Positions 1-10,026 of a DNA stretch of 64,000 nt are shown here, piece by piece (the first letter of the stretch is position 1; each line of letters starts with the position of its first letter). Below the pieces are notes generated by a model. The model searched no databases, had not been told where the DNA came from, and saw only the letters and a list, made by a program, of their open reading frames with translations. Origin of the DNA: a cyanobacterium PCC 7702 (lineage in GTDB: Bacteria; Cyanobacteriota; Cyanobacteriia; Cyanobacteriales; Nostocaceae); NCBI GenBank assembly GCA_000332255.1, contig KB235926.1, positions 903,416 to 967,415 on the forward strand. The letters are read 5' to 3'. A program made the position numbers and the translations under genes.

Positions 1-380
1 AAGTTAGCGATCGCATCTTGAATATACCCCTGTTTGCGATGTATGATTCCCCGTAAATTATAAGCGGAAGCATAATTACAGTCGAAACGAATAGCTTGCT
101 CGACATCCGCAAGGGCTCCCGGCAGATTCTTCAATGCAACTCGTGCCAAAGCACGACAATAATAAGCCCGCGTGCTTTCGGGATTGAGCTGTAAAGCTTC
201 AGTGTAATCAGAAATAGCATTGAGAATATCTCCCGAGTCATAGCGTGCCAAACCTCTTCGCAAGTAAGCTTCTGCAAAATAAGGATCTTGCTCGATAGCG
301 CGAGTGAATTCCTCAATTGCTCCAGCGTAATCTTTTTGTTTAGCTTTTTCTAAACCTCGATGGTAGAAATTATTATTCAT
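1..380 (-). CDS. TPR-repeat protein (C-terminal part outside window)
   Basis: Reading leftwards from an ATG at 378-380, the frame stays open to the window edge, about 126 codons. The translation starts MNNNFYHRGLEKAKQKDY and shows three tetratricopeptide units of about 34 residues with the usual A-[YF]-x-x-R-G/A-x-A pattern (for example AYLRRGLARYDSGD and AYYCRALARV). TPR proteins are scaffolds for protein-protein contact; the partner cannot be told. The stop codon lies outside the window, so full length and any additional domain are unknown. Confidence 0.8.
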   Translation of the reverse strand, partial: MNNNFYHRGLEKAKQKDYAGAIEEFTRAIEQDPYFAEAYLRRGLARYDSGDILNAISDYTEALQLNPESTRAYYCRALARVALKNLPGALADVEQAIRFDCNYASAYNLRGIIHRKQGYIQDAIAN

Positions 381-599
381 AAGTTTTTGCTAAACTTAGC
401 TAGTTAGTATTTCAAATACATCATGTTTTAGTCATTGCTGTTGGGCAAACATCAAGCCTGCTTTTTATTTTCAACAAAACATTATTTATCTTGACATGGA
501 ACTACCTATCCTCAAACTTGGTCAGCTGACCTTGATTGCGTTAAAATAATCGATCGCTGTGATTAATTAAATTTTGCCCGGAAATCCCCGGAGGTGCCA

Positions 600-899
600 T
601 TGTCCAAGTTTATTTTGAAAATTTTGTGGTTAGAAGATAACGTCGCTTTGGCGGTCGATCAGGTAGTAGGCAAAGGAACTAGTCCTTTGACTAAGTACTT
701 TTTCTGGCCTAGAAATGATGCCTGGGAAGAATTAAAAAAAGAATTAGAGTCAAAACACTGGATCAGTGAAGCAGACAGAGTAGAGATACTCAATAAAGCT
801 ACCGAAGTTATTAACTACTGGCAAGAGGAAGGTAGAAATCGTCCCATGTCTGAAGCTCAACAAAAGTTTCCTGATGTCGCTTTTACAGGTAGCGCCTAG
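600..899 (+). CDS. 30S ribosomal protein PSRP-3 (Ycf65 family)
   Basis: Small ribosome-associated protein shared by cyanobacteria and plastids (Ycf65/PSRP-3), part of the small subunit. The protein is about 99 residues and highly recognisable: [15 protein letters not shown], then [38 protein letters not shown] and a C-terminal [17 protein letters not shown] at 594 would overlap the Shine-Dalgarno sequence GGAGG at 590-594, so the TTG at 600 (spacing 5) giving [10 protein letters not shown] is the better start. It stands alone and converges with the kinase gene on the other strand. Confidence 0.9.
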   Translation: MSKFILKILWLEDNVALAVDQVVGKGTSPLTKYFFWPRNDAWEELKKELESKHWISEADRVEILNKATEVINYWQEEGRNRPMSEAQQKFPDVAFTGSA

Positions 900-923
900 G
901 CTAATTATTGCCAGGTAGACCAG

Positions 924-2768
924 CTAGCTGTTGTGTTTCCAAAGCTTAATTGTTTTGTCCCTGCTGCCACTAGCAATCAGTTGTGCACCAGGGCTAACCG
1001 CAACGGCAGAGACGGAATCCACGTGACCTGTGAGAGTAGCAATTTCTTCTCCAGTGCTGACTCTCCACACTTTGATCGTGTTATCTCTACTTGCACTGAG
1101 CAGTGCTTCGCCACTGACATCAAAAGTTACCGCCAGCACTGACCAAGAATGACCTCGTAGCGTGCGAATTAACTGACCGGTGTTCACATCCCACAATTTG
1201 ATAGTGTTATCATCGCTACCAGTCGCCAAAATTTTACCATCGGGACTGAAGGCTACCGTAAGAACTGCCCATGTATGTTGAAAAAAACAAATATTTGGGC
1301 AGTTTTTAAGTTTATCATTATTACGAGCAGGCAAGGAATGAGAAATCTCTGCCACCAGGGAAGAAAGATCCCACACTCGCACGGTTCGATCGTAGCTAGC
1401 GCTGGCAAGAATGCACCAACACCCGTTATCCCCGACATTAGGACTAAAAGCCACTGTACTCACCTGTAATTGATGTCCGAGCAGCGTACAAATTTCCTCA
1501 CCCGTTTTAACATTCCAGAGTTTGACTGTTTTATCCCAACTACCACTAGCTAATAAGAACAAATTGCGGTTTTTTCCTAGATAAGGACTGAAAGCTAATG
1601 ATTTGACGCTATTAATGTGTCCGGTGAGAGTATGTGTTTGCTCCCACGTGTTTGCGTTCCATAATTTAATTGTTTTATCATCGCTAGCTGTTGCTAAGAT
1701 TTTTCCATCAGGACTAAAAGCAACCGAATTCACGGCTCGGTCGTGTTTGGCTAAGGTATAGATTAATTTTCTGGTATTTAAATTCCACAATTTCACAGTT
1801 TTGTCGTCATGAGCGCTGGCTAATATCTCCACAGGCTGTTGTTGGTTGTCACCGTCACAGATAGCACTAACAGCTATAGAATTGACACTGCTAGAGAGAC
1901 CGGGGTACGTAGCTAGGGTATACAAACATTGCCCGTTTGGAATTCGGGGTAGAGGATTGGGAATGTGGGATGAAATTCCCATTGCTTGCATAACTTGGTC
2001 TGCAGACTGAAAGCGATCGCTTGCCACCTTTTCTATCATTTTGTCAAGAATTTTACCTAAACGTTCGCTAATGTCAGTGATGAGGTACTGTCGCCATACC
2101 CAGGAGTTACTAACAGTATCAAATAAATCAAAGGGAGAAATCTGAGTTAGTAAGTAAATACAAGTTACACCCAAGCTATAAAGGTCACTAGCGAATATGG
2201 GTTGACCTTGTACTTGTTCGAAAGCAGCGTATTCTGGACTACCTATACTTTTTTCAGCAGCCGGATAGGTTGTTTTGCTCAAAAATATAGTGGCGCCAAA
2301 ATCCACCAAAACAAAATCTCCACTTCCAGAGGAAAAGTTAGCAGCACTAGAAGCTCTGAGGATAATATTTTCTGGTTTAATATCTTGATGGATAATGTGG
2401 CGATCGCTAACGAACTTAATAACGGGCAACAAACTTTCTAAAAGTCGCCAAATTTGAGTTTCGCTGAAAGTTCCCTGTTCTTCCACCAAGGTAGCTAAAT
2501 TTTTACCCTCGATGTACTCTTGCACCAAATAAAAGTCTTGATTTTCTGCAAAGTATGTCAGCAAAGCAGGAATTTGCGGGTGCTTTCCCAATTCTTCCAG
2601 CAACTTTAGTTTCTGCAAACAAACTGCTGCTGTTTGTTGCTGTAATTTTTGCACTACACAAATAGCAGGGGGAAATTTACCTTCATCTTTTGCTATAAAA
2701 GTTTGACAAAATCCCCCTTTGCCAATTTTTTTAAGCAGGCGGTAACGCTGTCTGAGGTAAATCGACAT
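924..2768 (-). CDS. Serine/threonine protein kinase with WD40 repeats
   Basis: A 614-residue fusion. An N-terminal protein kinase domain (about residues 9-265) has the glycine loop IGKGGFCQTF, a DFG motif in LVDFGAT and a catalytic loop HQDIKPEN in place of HRDIKPEN. The C-terminal half (about 300-614) carries roughly six to seven WD40 units (DKTIKLWN, DNTIKLWD, DRTVRVWD and similar) that should form a beta-propeller for protein binding. This architecture is common in filamentous cyanobacteria; the targets are unknown. No signal peptide is seen. The gene lies 46 bp downstream of the broken SPFH gene on the same strand, so the two could have shared a transcript. Confidence 0.9.
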   Translation of the reverse strand: MSIYLRQRYRLLKKIGKGGFCQTFIAKDEGKFPPAICVVQKLQQQTAAVCLQKLKLLEELGKHPQIPALLTYFAENQDFYLVQEYIEGKNLATLVEEQGTFSETQIWRLLESLLPVIKFVSDRHIIHQDIKPENIILRASSAANFSSGSGDFVLVDFGATIFLSKTTYPAAEKSIGSPEYAAFEQVQGQPIFASDLYSLGVTCIYLLTQISPFDLFDTVSNSWVWRQYLITDISERLGKILDKMIEKVASDRFQSADQVMQAMGISSHIPNPLPRIPNGQCLYTLATYPGLSSSVNSIAVSAICDGDNQQQPVEILASAHDDKTVKLWNLNTRKLIYTLAKHDRAVNSVAFSPDGKILATASDDKTIKLWNANTWEQTHTLTGHINSVKSLAFSPYLGKNRNLFLLASGSWDKTVKLWNVKTGEEICTLLGHQLQVSTVAFSPNVGDNGCWCILASASYDRTVRVWDLSSLVAEISHSLPARNNDKLKNCPNICFFQHTWAVLTVAFSPDGKILATGSDDNTIKLWDVNTGQLIRTLRGHSWSVLAVTFDVSGEALLSASRDNTIKVWRVSTGEEIATLTGHVDSVSAVAVSPGAQLIASGSRDKTIKLWKHNS

Positions 2769-2814
2769 GAGTAGATTTGATTAAAATTAACAGCGAGCGA
2801 CGACGAGCAGGTAG

Positions 2815-5025
2815 CTATTTACTAGTTTCCGAAGCGCCGTCATCCGATAGCAACTCCAATGAAGAAGTAGTTTGTGGTTCGGTAACTGTTGATTTTGACT
2901 GCAGGGGAGGAGACGAGCTGACTTGCTGTGGGTGGGCTGTTTGATTCCACAAAATCAGTGAAAGCAGTCCATCCACCAAGCCATTAGTAGTGCCATTATT
3001 GCCACCGACGAACATATCTGGAATCAGGCGCACTTGCGATCGCCGATAATCTGCATTAACTGTATTGCAGTATATCCTTGCACGCCCAAGGCTTCTACAC
3101 CAGCACGATAAGCTTCTGCTTTTGCCTTACCTTTAGCGCGAATAGCTTCTGCTTCCGCCAGACTTTTTAGCCGTAAAGAATCGGCTTGTGCATTTGCTTG
3201 CAGGCGAATTGCTTCGGCTTCACCGGTGATTTCTTTAATTTTGGCACTAGCCTTGAGTTCGGCAATTTTCACACCTTGTTCGGAGCGCACTACTTCTTGC
3301 TGAATATCAGCTTTGGCTTTGAGTTCTGCAATTACCACACCCTGTTCTGACTTCACCATATCTTGCTGAATATCAGCCAATGCTGTCTCCCGTACCAGCT
3401 GTTGTCTTTGGGTTTGTGCTTGCTGCTGCACCTCAAAGGTTTTGCGTTGTTCTTCAGCAATTTTCCGCTCTGTTTGCGTCTGCATCAGTGCAGCTGGCGG
3501 TTGAATATCACCAATTAAAGTGTCAATTGCCTGCACGTCATAAGCTCGCAATGCTGTTTTAATATATTCGGCAGCTTCTACTTGTCGTTCGCTGCGGGCA
3601 CTTAAAAAGTCGAGTACGGTATAGTCCTGAGCTGAGTTGCGGAAATAATTGCCGACAGCTGGTTCTAATACGTGATCTACTAAATTTTGCATAGAACCAA
3701 CCCGGGAAATAACTTTGGGAGCATCCAAAGCACCGACGTGAATAACTTGGGCAACTTCCAAATCAAAAGCAAATCCATCTTTTGAACGCACTGTTAAAGA
3801 GCCAAGTTTGGCGTCGTAGTTGTGGCGTTCGGTGCGACCGGACCAATTTAGAACTATGTTGGTAGTCGGTACCAATTCAATTTTCATCACGCGAGTATTG
3901 ATGGGGTGTTTTCCTGGATACAAAGGCTCAATCCACACTCCCTTATGTCCGGAATTGACCAGATTACCGTGGGTAAAGGCTGCGCCGCTAACATCTTCAG
4001 AAGCTTTACCAACAAAAGAAATTACCACACCTACATAGCCGATGGGTATTTCTGTCATGGGTACTTGTTCGACTTGCACAAACCAAGGATTCAAGTTCCA
4101 AGAGCCAGAAAGTAAGATTTGTTCTTGCAGGCCTCGATATCCACCGCCATCGATAAATCTTTGACCGTTCTGAAAATTGTCGTGTCCGGGAACGACGGGA
4201 CCGGCTATTTCGCCGCTGGGAATGGGAAGACCGTCTAAGGTTGTGACAATACCAACTTTATCGGGAGCAACGTAGTAAACTCGCAATTGTTGTGGATCCA
4301 TGCCTTGTTTGGCGGCGTTGGCGACAGTAATCACCTTAAACAAAGCAGTGTTGATACGGTAAGTACCAGCAGTGAGAAAACCCATTTGTCGCCCTTTTTC
4401 TCCACCGTTGGTAAGGAATTTCCGGGCATCTTGGAAATTGTTACATTCTACAACCCTGCCTAAAATTCGTTCTGGTGGAATCGGTGCGCCGTCTTCAGCT
4501 ACTATTAAAGCAATTTCACCTTGAAGCTACTATTAAAGCAATTTCACCTTGAGGAATAACAACTACTGGCTCTTTTTTGACCGAGTATTGCCAAGGCCAG
4601 TAGCCCCAGTGCCAGCCAGGAGCCAAGGTATCAGCTTGCAAACCAGCTTCACCATTTAGGGCAATGAAGCGTCCAGCAGGAAGTCCGCGTCCGGAAACGA
4701 CAAACTTTTTGATTACAATTCCTACTTCTCGCTCACCAATGACAACAAGTCCGCCGAAAAATAAGGGCAGAAGAATAATTAAACCACCGACAAGCACAAC
4801 GGGGATTAATCCCCATAATGTCATCGATGCGGTTTGAATTTTAGTTGTATTAATAGGAGTTTGGGCAATGGTTGGTGGAGGTGGTTGCAGGTGGGGTGAT
4901 GGGAGGGTATTAGCACGGGCATGGTTAATGCTACCAGCTAGTGCCAAAGTTGTGAGTGTAGATACTGCTAAAGGGAATATTTTATTTCGTTTCAGCTTGC
5001 TTGAGGAAGATGGTAAGCCGCTCAT
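2815..5025 (-). pseudogene. SPFH/band-7 (flotillin-like) membrane protein, two frameshifts
   Basis: Three collinear fragments form one protein: N-terminal part 4516-5025, central part 3024 to about 4524, and C-terminal part 2815-3033. The N-terminus has a hydrophobic stretch (TLWGLIPVVLVGGLIILLPL) followed by an SPFH domain; the centre has the long Ala/Glu/Lys-rich coiled coil of flotillins (KIAEEQRKTFEVQQQAQ, GEAEAIRLQANAQ); the C-terminus starts VRLIPDMFVGG. A 28-bp tandem duplication (4497-4552) breaks the frame after GEIALIVA, and a missing base near 3033 breaks it after IIGDRK. Removing one copy and restoring one base gives 2184 bp, exactly 728 codons, with smooth joins (LIVAEDGAPIPPERILG and GDRKVRLIPD). 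Intact homologues are thought to organise membrane microdomains. It could be a recent pseudogene or partly sequence error. Confidence 0.88.
4497..4552. repeat. Perfect 28-bp tandem duplication inside the SPFH gene
   Basis: Positions 4497-4524 and 4525-4552 are identical; the unit begins AGCTACTATTAAAGC. As 28 is not a multiple of three, the second copy shifts the frame of the flotillin-like gene and creates an early stop (ending LIVASR). Confidence 0.97.
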
Positions 5026-5156
5026 GGTTTTACCCTTTTGGATAACTCGATGATTTAGTGTAAAACTTCACCAAGACTTCCTCTGATTTCTTAAGATTTT
5101 GGCAATTTTGAGAAATTTTAGACTTTATTTAAAGTACTTTTCACCTAAGTGATGGA

Positions 5157-5181
5157 ATCCGGTTTCCTCGAGAAACCGGAT
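5157..5181 (-). terminator. Hairpin downstream of atpC
   Basis: A perfect 10-bp inverted repeat (ATCCGGTTTC / GAAACCGGAT) with a 5-nt loop starts 6 bp past the atpC stop. No good T-run follows on the minus strand, so it may act as an end-stabilising structure rather than a classical terminator. Confidence 0.6.
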
Positions 5182-5187
5182 CGGGAA

Positions 5188-5601
5188 CTATACCATTCCG
5201 CCAGCAGCTTGAAAGCGAGCGCGGGCGCGTTTGTAAGCTTGGGTGGCTTGAATTTGACCTTGGCGATCGCCTTGTTCTACCTGATTGAGGCGAGTTTGAG
5301 CTTCGTTGTAATCGGCGCGGGCTTTTTCCAGGTCAATGGAGTCACCCCGTTCTGCACCGTTGACAAGAATGGTGACTTCATTTTTTTCCACCTCGGCAAA
5401 ACCGCCAAATAAGGCGATAGGAATCCACTGTTGATTTTTACTGGGGCGTACTCGCATTACGCCTGTATCTAAAGCCGTTAACAGTGGTGCGTGTCCACTG
5501 AGGATACCCAGCTGGCCGGTGGTACTGGGTAAGATAACTTCTTCCGCCGCAGCATCCCAGATAGTTTTGTCTGGGGAAATTACACGAACAATTAATGTCA
5601 T
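5188..5601 (-). CDS. atpC: F-type ATP synthase epsilon subunit
   Basis: Regulatory epsilon subunit of the thylakoid F1 ATPase central stalk, coupling rotor movement to catalysis and limiting wasteful ATP hydrolysis. The 137-residue protein starts [26 protein letters not shown] and has the typical [22 protein letters not shown] beta-sandwich, followed by the two-helix C-terminal domain ([16 protein letters not shown]). Length and order fit cyanobacteria, where atpB and atpC form their own operon apart from the main atp cluster. It lies 79 bp downstream of atpB on the same strand. Confidence 0.97.
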   Translation of the reverse strand: MTLIVRVISPDKTIWDAAAEEVILPSTTGQLGILSGHAPLLTALDTGVMRVRPSKNQQWIPIALFGGFAEVEKNEVTILVNGAERGDSIDLEKARADYNEAQTRLNQVEQGDRQGQIQATQAYKRARARFQAAGGMV

Positions 5602-5630
5602 AGAGTGGCAAGTGTCTGTTGTGAGCTATT

Positions 5631-5680
5631 AATGGTTAGTAGCAATAGTTAATAACTACTAACCACTAACTATTAACTAA
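5631..5680. repeat. TTAGT/ACTAA-rich intergenic repeat with hairpin between atpB and atpC
   Basis: The spacer between atpB and atpC is made of degenerate ACTAAC/GTTAGT heptamer-like units. GGTTAGTAG (5634-5642) pairs with CTACTAACC (5656-5664). Similar low-complexity units lie at about 41786-41849 and 46408-46455. Such short degenerate repeats are common in filamentous cyanobacteria. Confidence 0.6.
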
Positions 5681-7457
<1,777 letters not shown>

Positions 7458-9176
7458 ATGAAACCTCGCATAATTGTTTGTGGTTTGGGACGCACGGGAT
7501 ATAAAGTCTTTCGTTTGCTCAGACAGCAGGGAGCCTTGGTGGTTGGCATTCATTATCAAGCTATTCCAGGCGAACGAGCAGGAGATGTAATTGTCGGCGA
7601 ACTGCATGCGGCTAGCACTTTAAAAGCAGCTGGCATTCAGCAGGCGCATACTTTAGTCATTGCTGGAGGCGACGATGCACTCAATTTGCGAATTATGATG
7701 CAAGCGCGGGTACTCAATCCTCGCATTCGAATTATTAACCGCTTTTTTAACACTAGTTTGGGAGAGCGTTTGGATCATGCTTTGCCAGAACACTTGAGTA
7801 TGAGTGTTGCGGGTTTAGCAGCACCGGTATTTACGTTTGCAGCTTTGGGAAGTCAAGCTATAGGACAAATTAAGCTGTTTCAGCAAACCTGGCCTATTCA
7901 AGAAGAGTATATAGATGAAAATCACCCCTGGCTGGGTAAAAAACTCAGCGAATTGTGGGATGTTCGCGATAGCGTGCCGGAGCCACAACGAACGCGGATG
8001 CTGATTTACTATTTGCCGGCAGAAGGGGAGATAGATTTGGTTTCAGCTTTAGTGTCGGGACAAAAGTTACAGGTGGGCGATCGCTTGATTGTCGGTACTC
8101 AACCCCGCATCCGCTGTTCCCGCAAATCCACGCTTTTGAGTAGGCTTGTGAAAATTCTGACTAGTTTGCGGCATTTTCAAACCCATGCGCAAGCAGTTGT
8201 GGCTATGTCGGTAGTGCTGTTGGTTATTATCGCGATCGCCACGCTCACCTACACTTCCGCCGATACAGCTGTTTCTGTCATTGATGCTTTATACTTTGCC
8301 GTCGGTATGATTACAGGAGCTGGTGGCAATGACAAAGTTGTGGAACATGCTTCCACCAGTATTAAATTATTCACCGTATTGATGATGCTAATTGGCGCGG
8401 CAGTGATCGGTCTTTTTTATGCACTGCTGAATGATTTTGTTTTAGGAAGCCATTTCAAGCAATTTCTAGATGCAGCACGCGTTCCCCAACGCAATCACTA
8501 TATTGTCTGCGGTTTGGGAGGAATTGGTATAAAAATTGTCCAACAACTCCATGCCAGCGGACACGATGTGATAGTAATCGAACGCGACCCTAACAATAGA
8601 TTCGTTAATACAGCTCGCGGACTGGGTATTCCCATCATGCACGGAGATGGTAGCTTTGCAGCAATTTTGCAAGCGAGCAATTTAGAAAACGCAGCAGCAT
8701 TAATTGCGGTTACCAACGATGATGCCACAAACATGGAAATCGCCCTGAAAGCCAAAGCTTTAACGCCAAAAGTACCGGTTATTGTCCATTACGCAGATCC
8801 GGATTTTGCCCGCATGGCGCAACAGGTGTTTGACTTTGAGACAGTTTTGAGTCCAGCGGAACTAGCAGCTCCAGCTTTTGCTGCTGCTGCTTTAGGCGGA
8901 CGCATTCTTGGTAGTGGCATTACCGCAGATAGCCTGTGGGTTGCTTTTGCAACATTAATTACACCTTCTCATCCCTTTTGCGGCCAACGCGTCAGAGATG
9001 CAGCCATGTCTGCTAACTTTGTACCTTTATACATTGAAACAAATAACCAAACTATTCACGGCTGGGATTTACTAGAAACAACCCTCAGCGCCGGAGATAT
9101 TTTGTATCTCAATATGCCAGCAAATCGTTTGCATCAATTGTGGCAACATACACGATCGCAGTTGGTGGCAAGTTGA
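7458..9176 (+). CDS. TrkA-type cation channel with two RCK (NAD-binding) domains
   Basis: 572 residues. An N-terminal RCK/TrkA-N domain (KPRIIVCGLGRTGYKVFRLL, about 3-130) is followed by a TrkA-C-like region, a two-helix membrane module (about 250-335, VVLLVIIAIATLTY and LFTVLMMLIGAAVIGLFYALL) and a second TrkA-N domain (HYIVCGLGGIGIKIVQQL, about 345-470) with its C-terminal part. The plan resembles RCK-gated potassium channels with a soluble domain on both sides of the pore. Where TVGYGD is expected, the pore loop reads AVGMITGAGGNDKVV, so ion selectivity is uncertain. Likely cytoplasmic-membrane protein; transcribed divergently from atpB. Confidence 0.85.
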   Translation: MKPRIIVCGLGRTGYKVFRLLRQQGALVVGIHYQAIPGERAGDVIVGELHAASTLKAAGIQQAHTLVIAGGDDALNLRIMMQARVLNPRIRIINRFFNTSLGERLDHALPEHLSMSVAGLAAPVFTFAALGSQAIGQIKLFQQTWPIQEEYIDENHPWLGKKLSELWDVRDSVPEPQRTRMLIYYLPAEGEIDLVSALVSGQKLQVGDRLIVGTQPRIRCSRKSTLLSRLVKILTSLRHFQTHAQAVVAMSVVLLVIIAIATLTYTSADTAVSVIDALYFAVGMITGAGGNDKVVEHASTSIKLFTVLMMLIGAAVIGLFYALLNDFVLGSHFKQFLDAARVPQRNHYIVCGLGGIGIKIVQQLHASGHDVIVIERDPNNRFVNTARGLGIPIMHGDGSFAAILQASNLENAAALIAVTNDDATNMEIALKAKALTPKVPVIVHYADPDFARMAQQVFDFETVLSPAELAAPAFAAAALGGRILGSGITADSLWVAFATLITPSHPFCGQRVRDAAMSANFVPLYIETNNQTIHGWDLLETTLSAGDILYLNMPANRLHQLWQHTRSQLVAS

Positions 9177-9194
9177 ACAATTAGCACTCAGGTC

Positions 9195-9215
9195 CCTACC
9201 CTCAAGCGGGGTAGG
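9195..9215. other. Intergenic hairpin
   Basis: CCTACCC (9195-9201) and GGGTAGG (9209-9215) form a 7-bp stem shortly after the channel gene. No T-run follows. It could be a relic of an IS200/IS605-type end or a weak 3' structure; neither can be supported from sequence alone. Confidence 0.35.
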
Positions 9216-9256
9216 AAAGGATAGCGCAGTCATTGATTTTGGATACATTTCTTATC

Positions 9257-9509
9257 TTAATGTTTATTAGCTTTTAAGCCGACACATGGCCACATCTGAT
9301 CGATTGAGAGAATTAGCCTACCTGGTTTTTTACCCACTTCCACAAATTTAGGAATTTGGTAGTATTTCTGATTTACCTAGTATTGAAGCTAACTTTGTGA
9401 AACTCCACTGATGCGGGCGATCGCCGCCTTGGCATTTGAACTGTTGTTTTCTGTGGTGAGTATGTTCATTTTTGACTGTGTTGTTCGAGTTACATTTAGA
9501 ACAGTGCAT
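9257..9509 (-). pseudogene. Remnant of an IS1-family transposase
   Basis: Reading leftwards from 9509, the translation MHCSKCNSNNTVKNEHTHH then RKQQFKC matches the zinc-finger N-terminus of IS1-type InsA proteins. After a frame change the remainder reads IARISGVSQSWLQYYVNQKY and later SIDQMWPCVG, matching the helix-turn-helix and the D-E/Q-M-W-S-F-V-G catalytic-domain start of IS1 transposases. The region between finger and HTH is deleted, two stop codons occur, and the rest of the DDE domain is absent. I see no terminal inverted repeats. A GCGATCGC octamer sits at the internal deletion point. Confidence 0.75.
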
Positions 9510-9666
9510 ACCTTTTGTATTGAATGACACCACCTAATTTATCATTCCTATGCATTACTACTACCTCTTTGAGTCTTCTGTCGGGCGAACACATAGTTTG
9601 TAGTGAGTACTTAAGTACTTGCTGCAAGCTACGAATGTTTCTAAAAGCTTAGTTGGTAGTTCGTTT

Positions 9667-9800
9667 TTGCATCAAAGTTGCATTTATCTTTACAGAACAT
9701 CACATTTGTGAAAACCTTAGTTTGGTTACTTCTCATACTCCTAAGACTATTGCCTACTACAATTTCGCCAGTGGATAGGACAACCGCTGGCTTTTATTTC
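9667..9800 (+). ncRNA. Candidate small RNA, tandem unit 1
   Basis: The unit starts with TTGCATCAAAGTTGCAT and, 100 bp later, ends in a hairpin GCCAGTGG (9767-9774) / CCGCTGGC (9784-9791) followed by TTTTATTT, a good intrinsic terminator. A second unit of the same layout follows 168 bp downstream. An overlapping 82-codon frame (9678-9926) crosses both hairpins and looks like chance. No known RNA family was recognised. Confidence 0.4.
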
Positions 9801-9834
9801 CCTAACAAAGCCGCGCTTCGATTGCTTTTGAGCG

Positions 9835-9967
9835 TTGTATCAAAGCTGCATATGACTTTATCAAATAATAATTTTCTGAAATTGTTAGTCTTAGCTCAAC
9901 AACACCCTGTTGAGTTAGGTCAGTAGATGTGCACTCTCACCAGTGGCTGATGGCCACTGGTTTTCTT
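9835..9967 (+). ncRNA. Candidate small RNA, tandem unit 2
   Basis: Starts TTGTATCAAAGCTGCAT, 14 of 17 bases like unit 1, and after 105 bp ends in the hairpin CCAGTGGC (9940-9947) / GCCACTGG (9953-9960) followed by TTTTCTTGT. The shared start, spacing and terminator stem sequence suggest duplication of a short transcription unit; the middle has diverged strongly. Confidence 0.4.
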
Positions 9968-10026
9968 GTCAGTGCGTGGGGTGTGGGAATTGAGATTCGC
10001 ACGTTATTTTCCAGTGCAACTCGCCG

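Noticed and set aside
2202-2441. Open frames antisense to the WD40 kinase and other large genes
   Set aside because: They mirror the codon pattern of the genes on the other strand and show no domain or ribosome-binding site; treated as shadows.
3024-3045. Programmed ribosomal frameshift at the end of the SPFH gene
   Set aside because: No slippery heptamer or downstream pseudoknot is apparent, and a second clear lesion (28-bp duplication) exists in the same gene.
9348-9533. 61-codon frame as an intact zinc-finger protein
   Set aside because: The second half (GGDRPHQWSF onward) is out of frame relative to the transposase sequence; it is a relic, not a new gene.
9678-9926. 82-codon plus-strand frame
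   Set aside because: It runs through a terminator hairpin, has low-complexity Leu content from AT-rich DNA and no recognisable motif; the region is better explained as small-RNA-like units.
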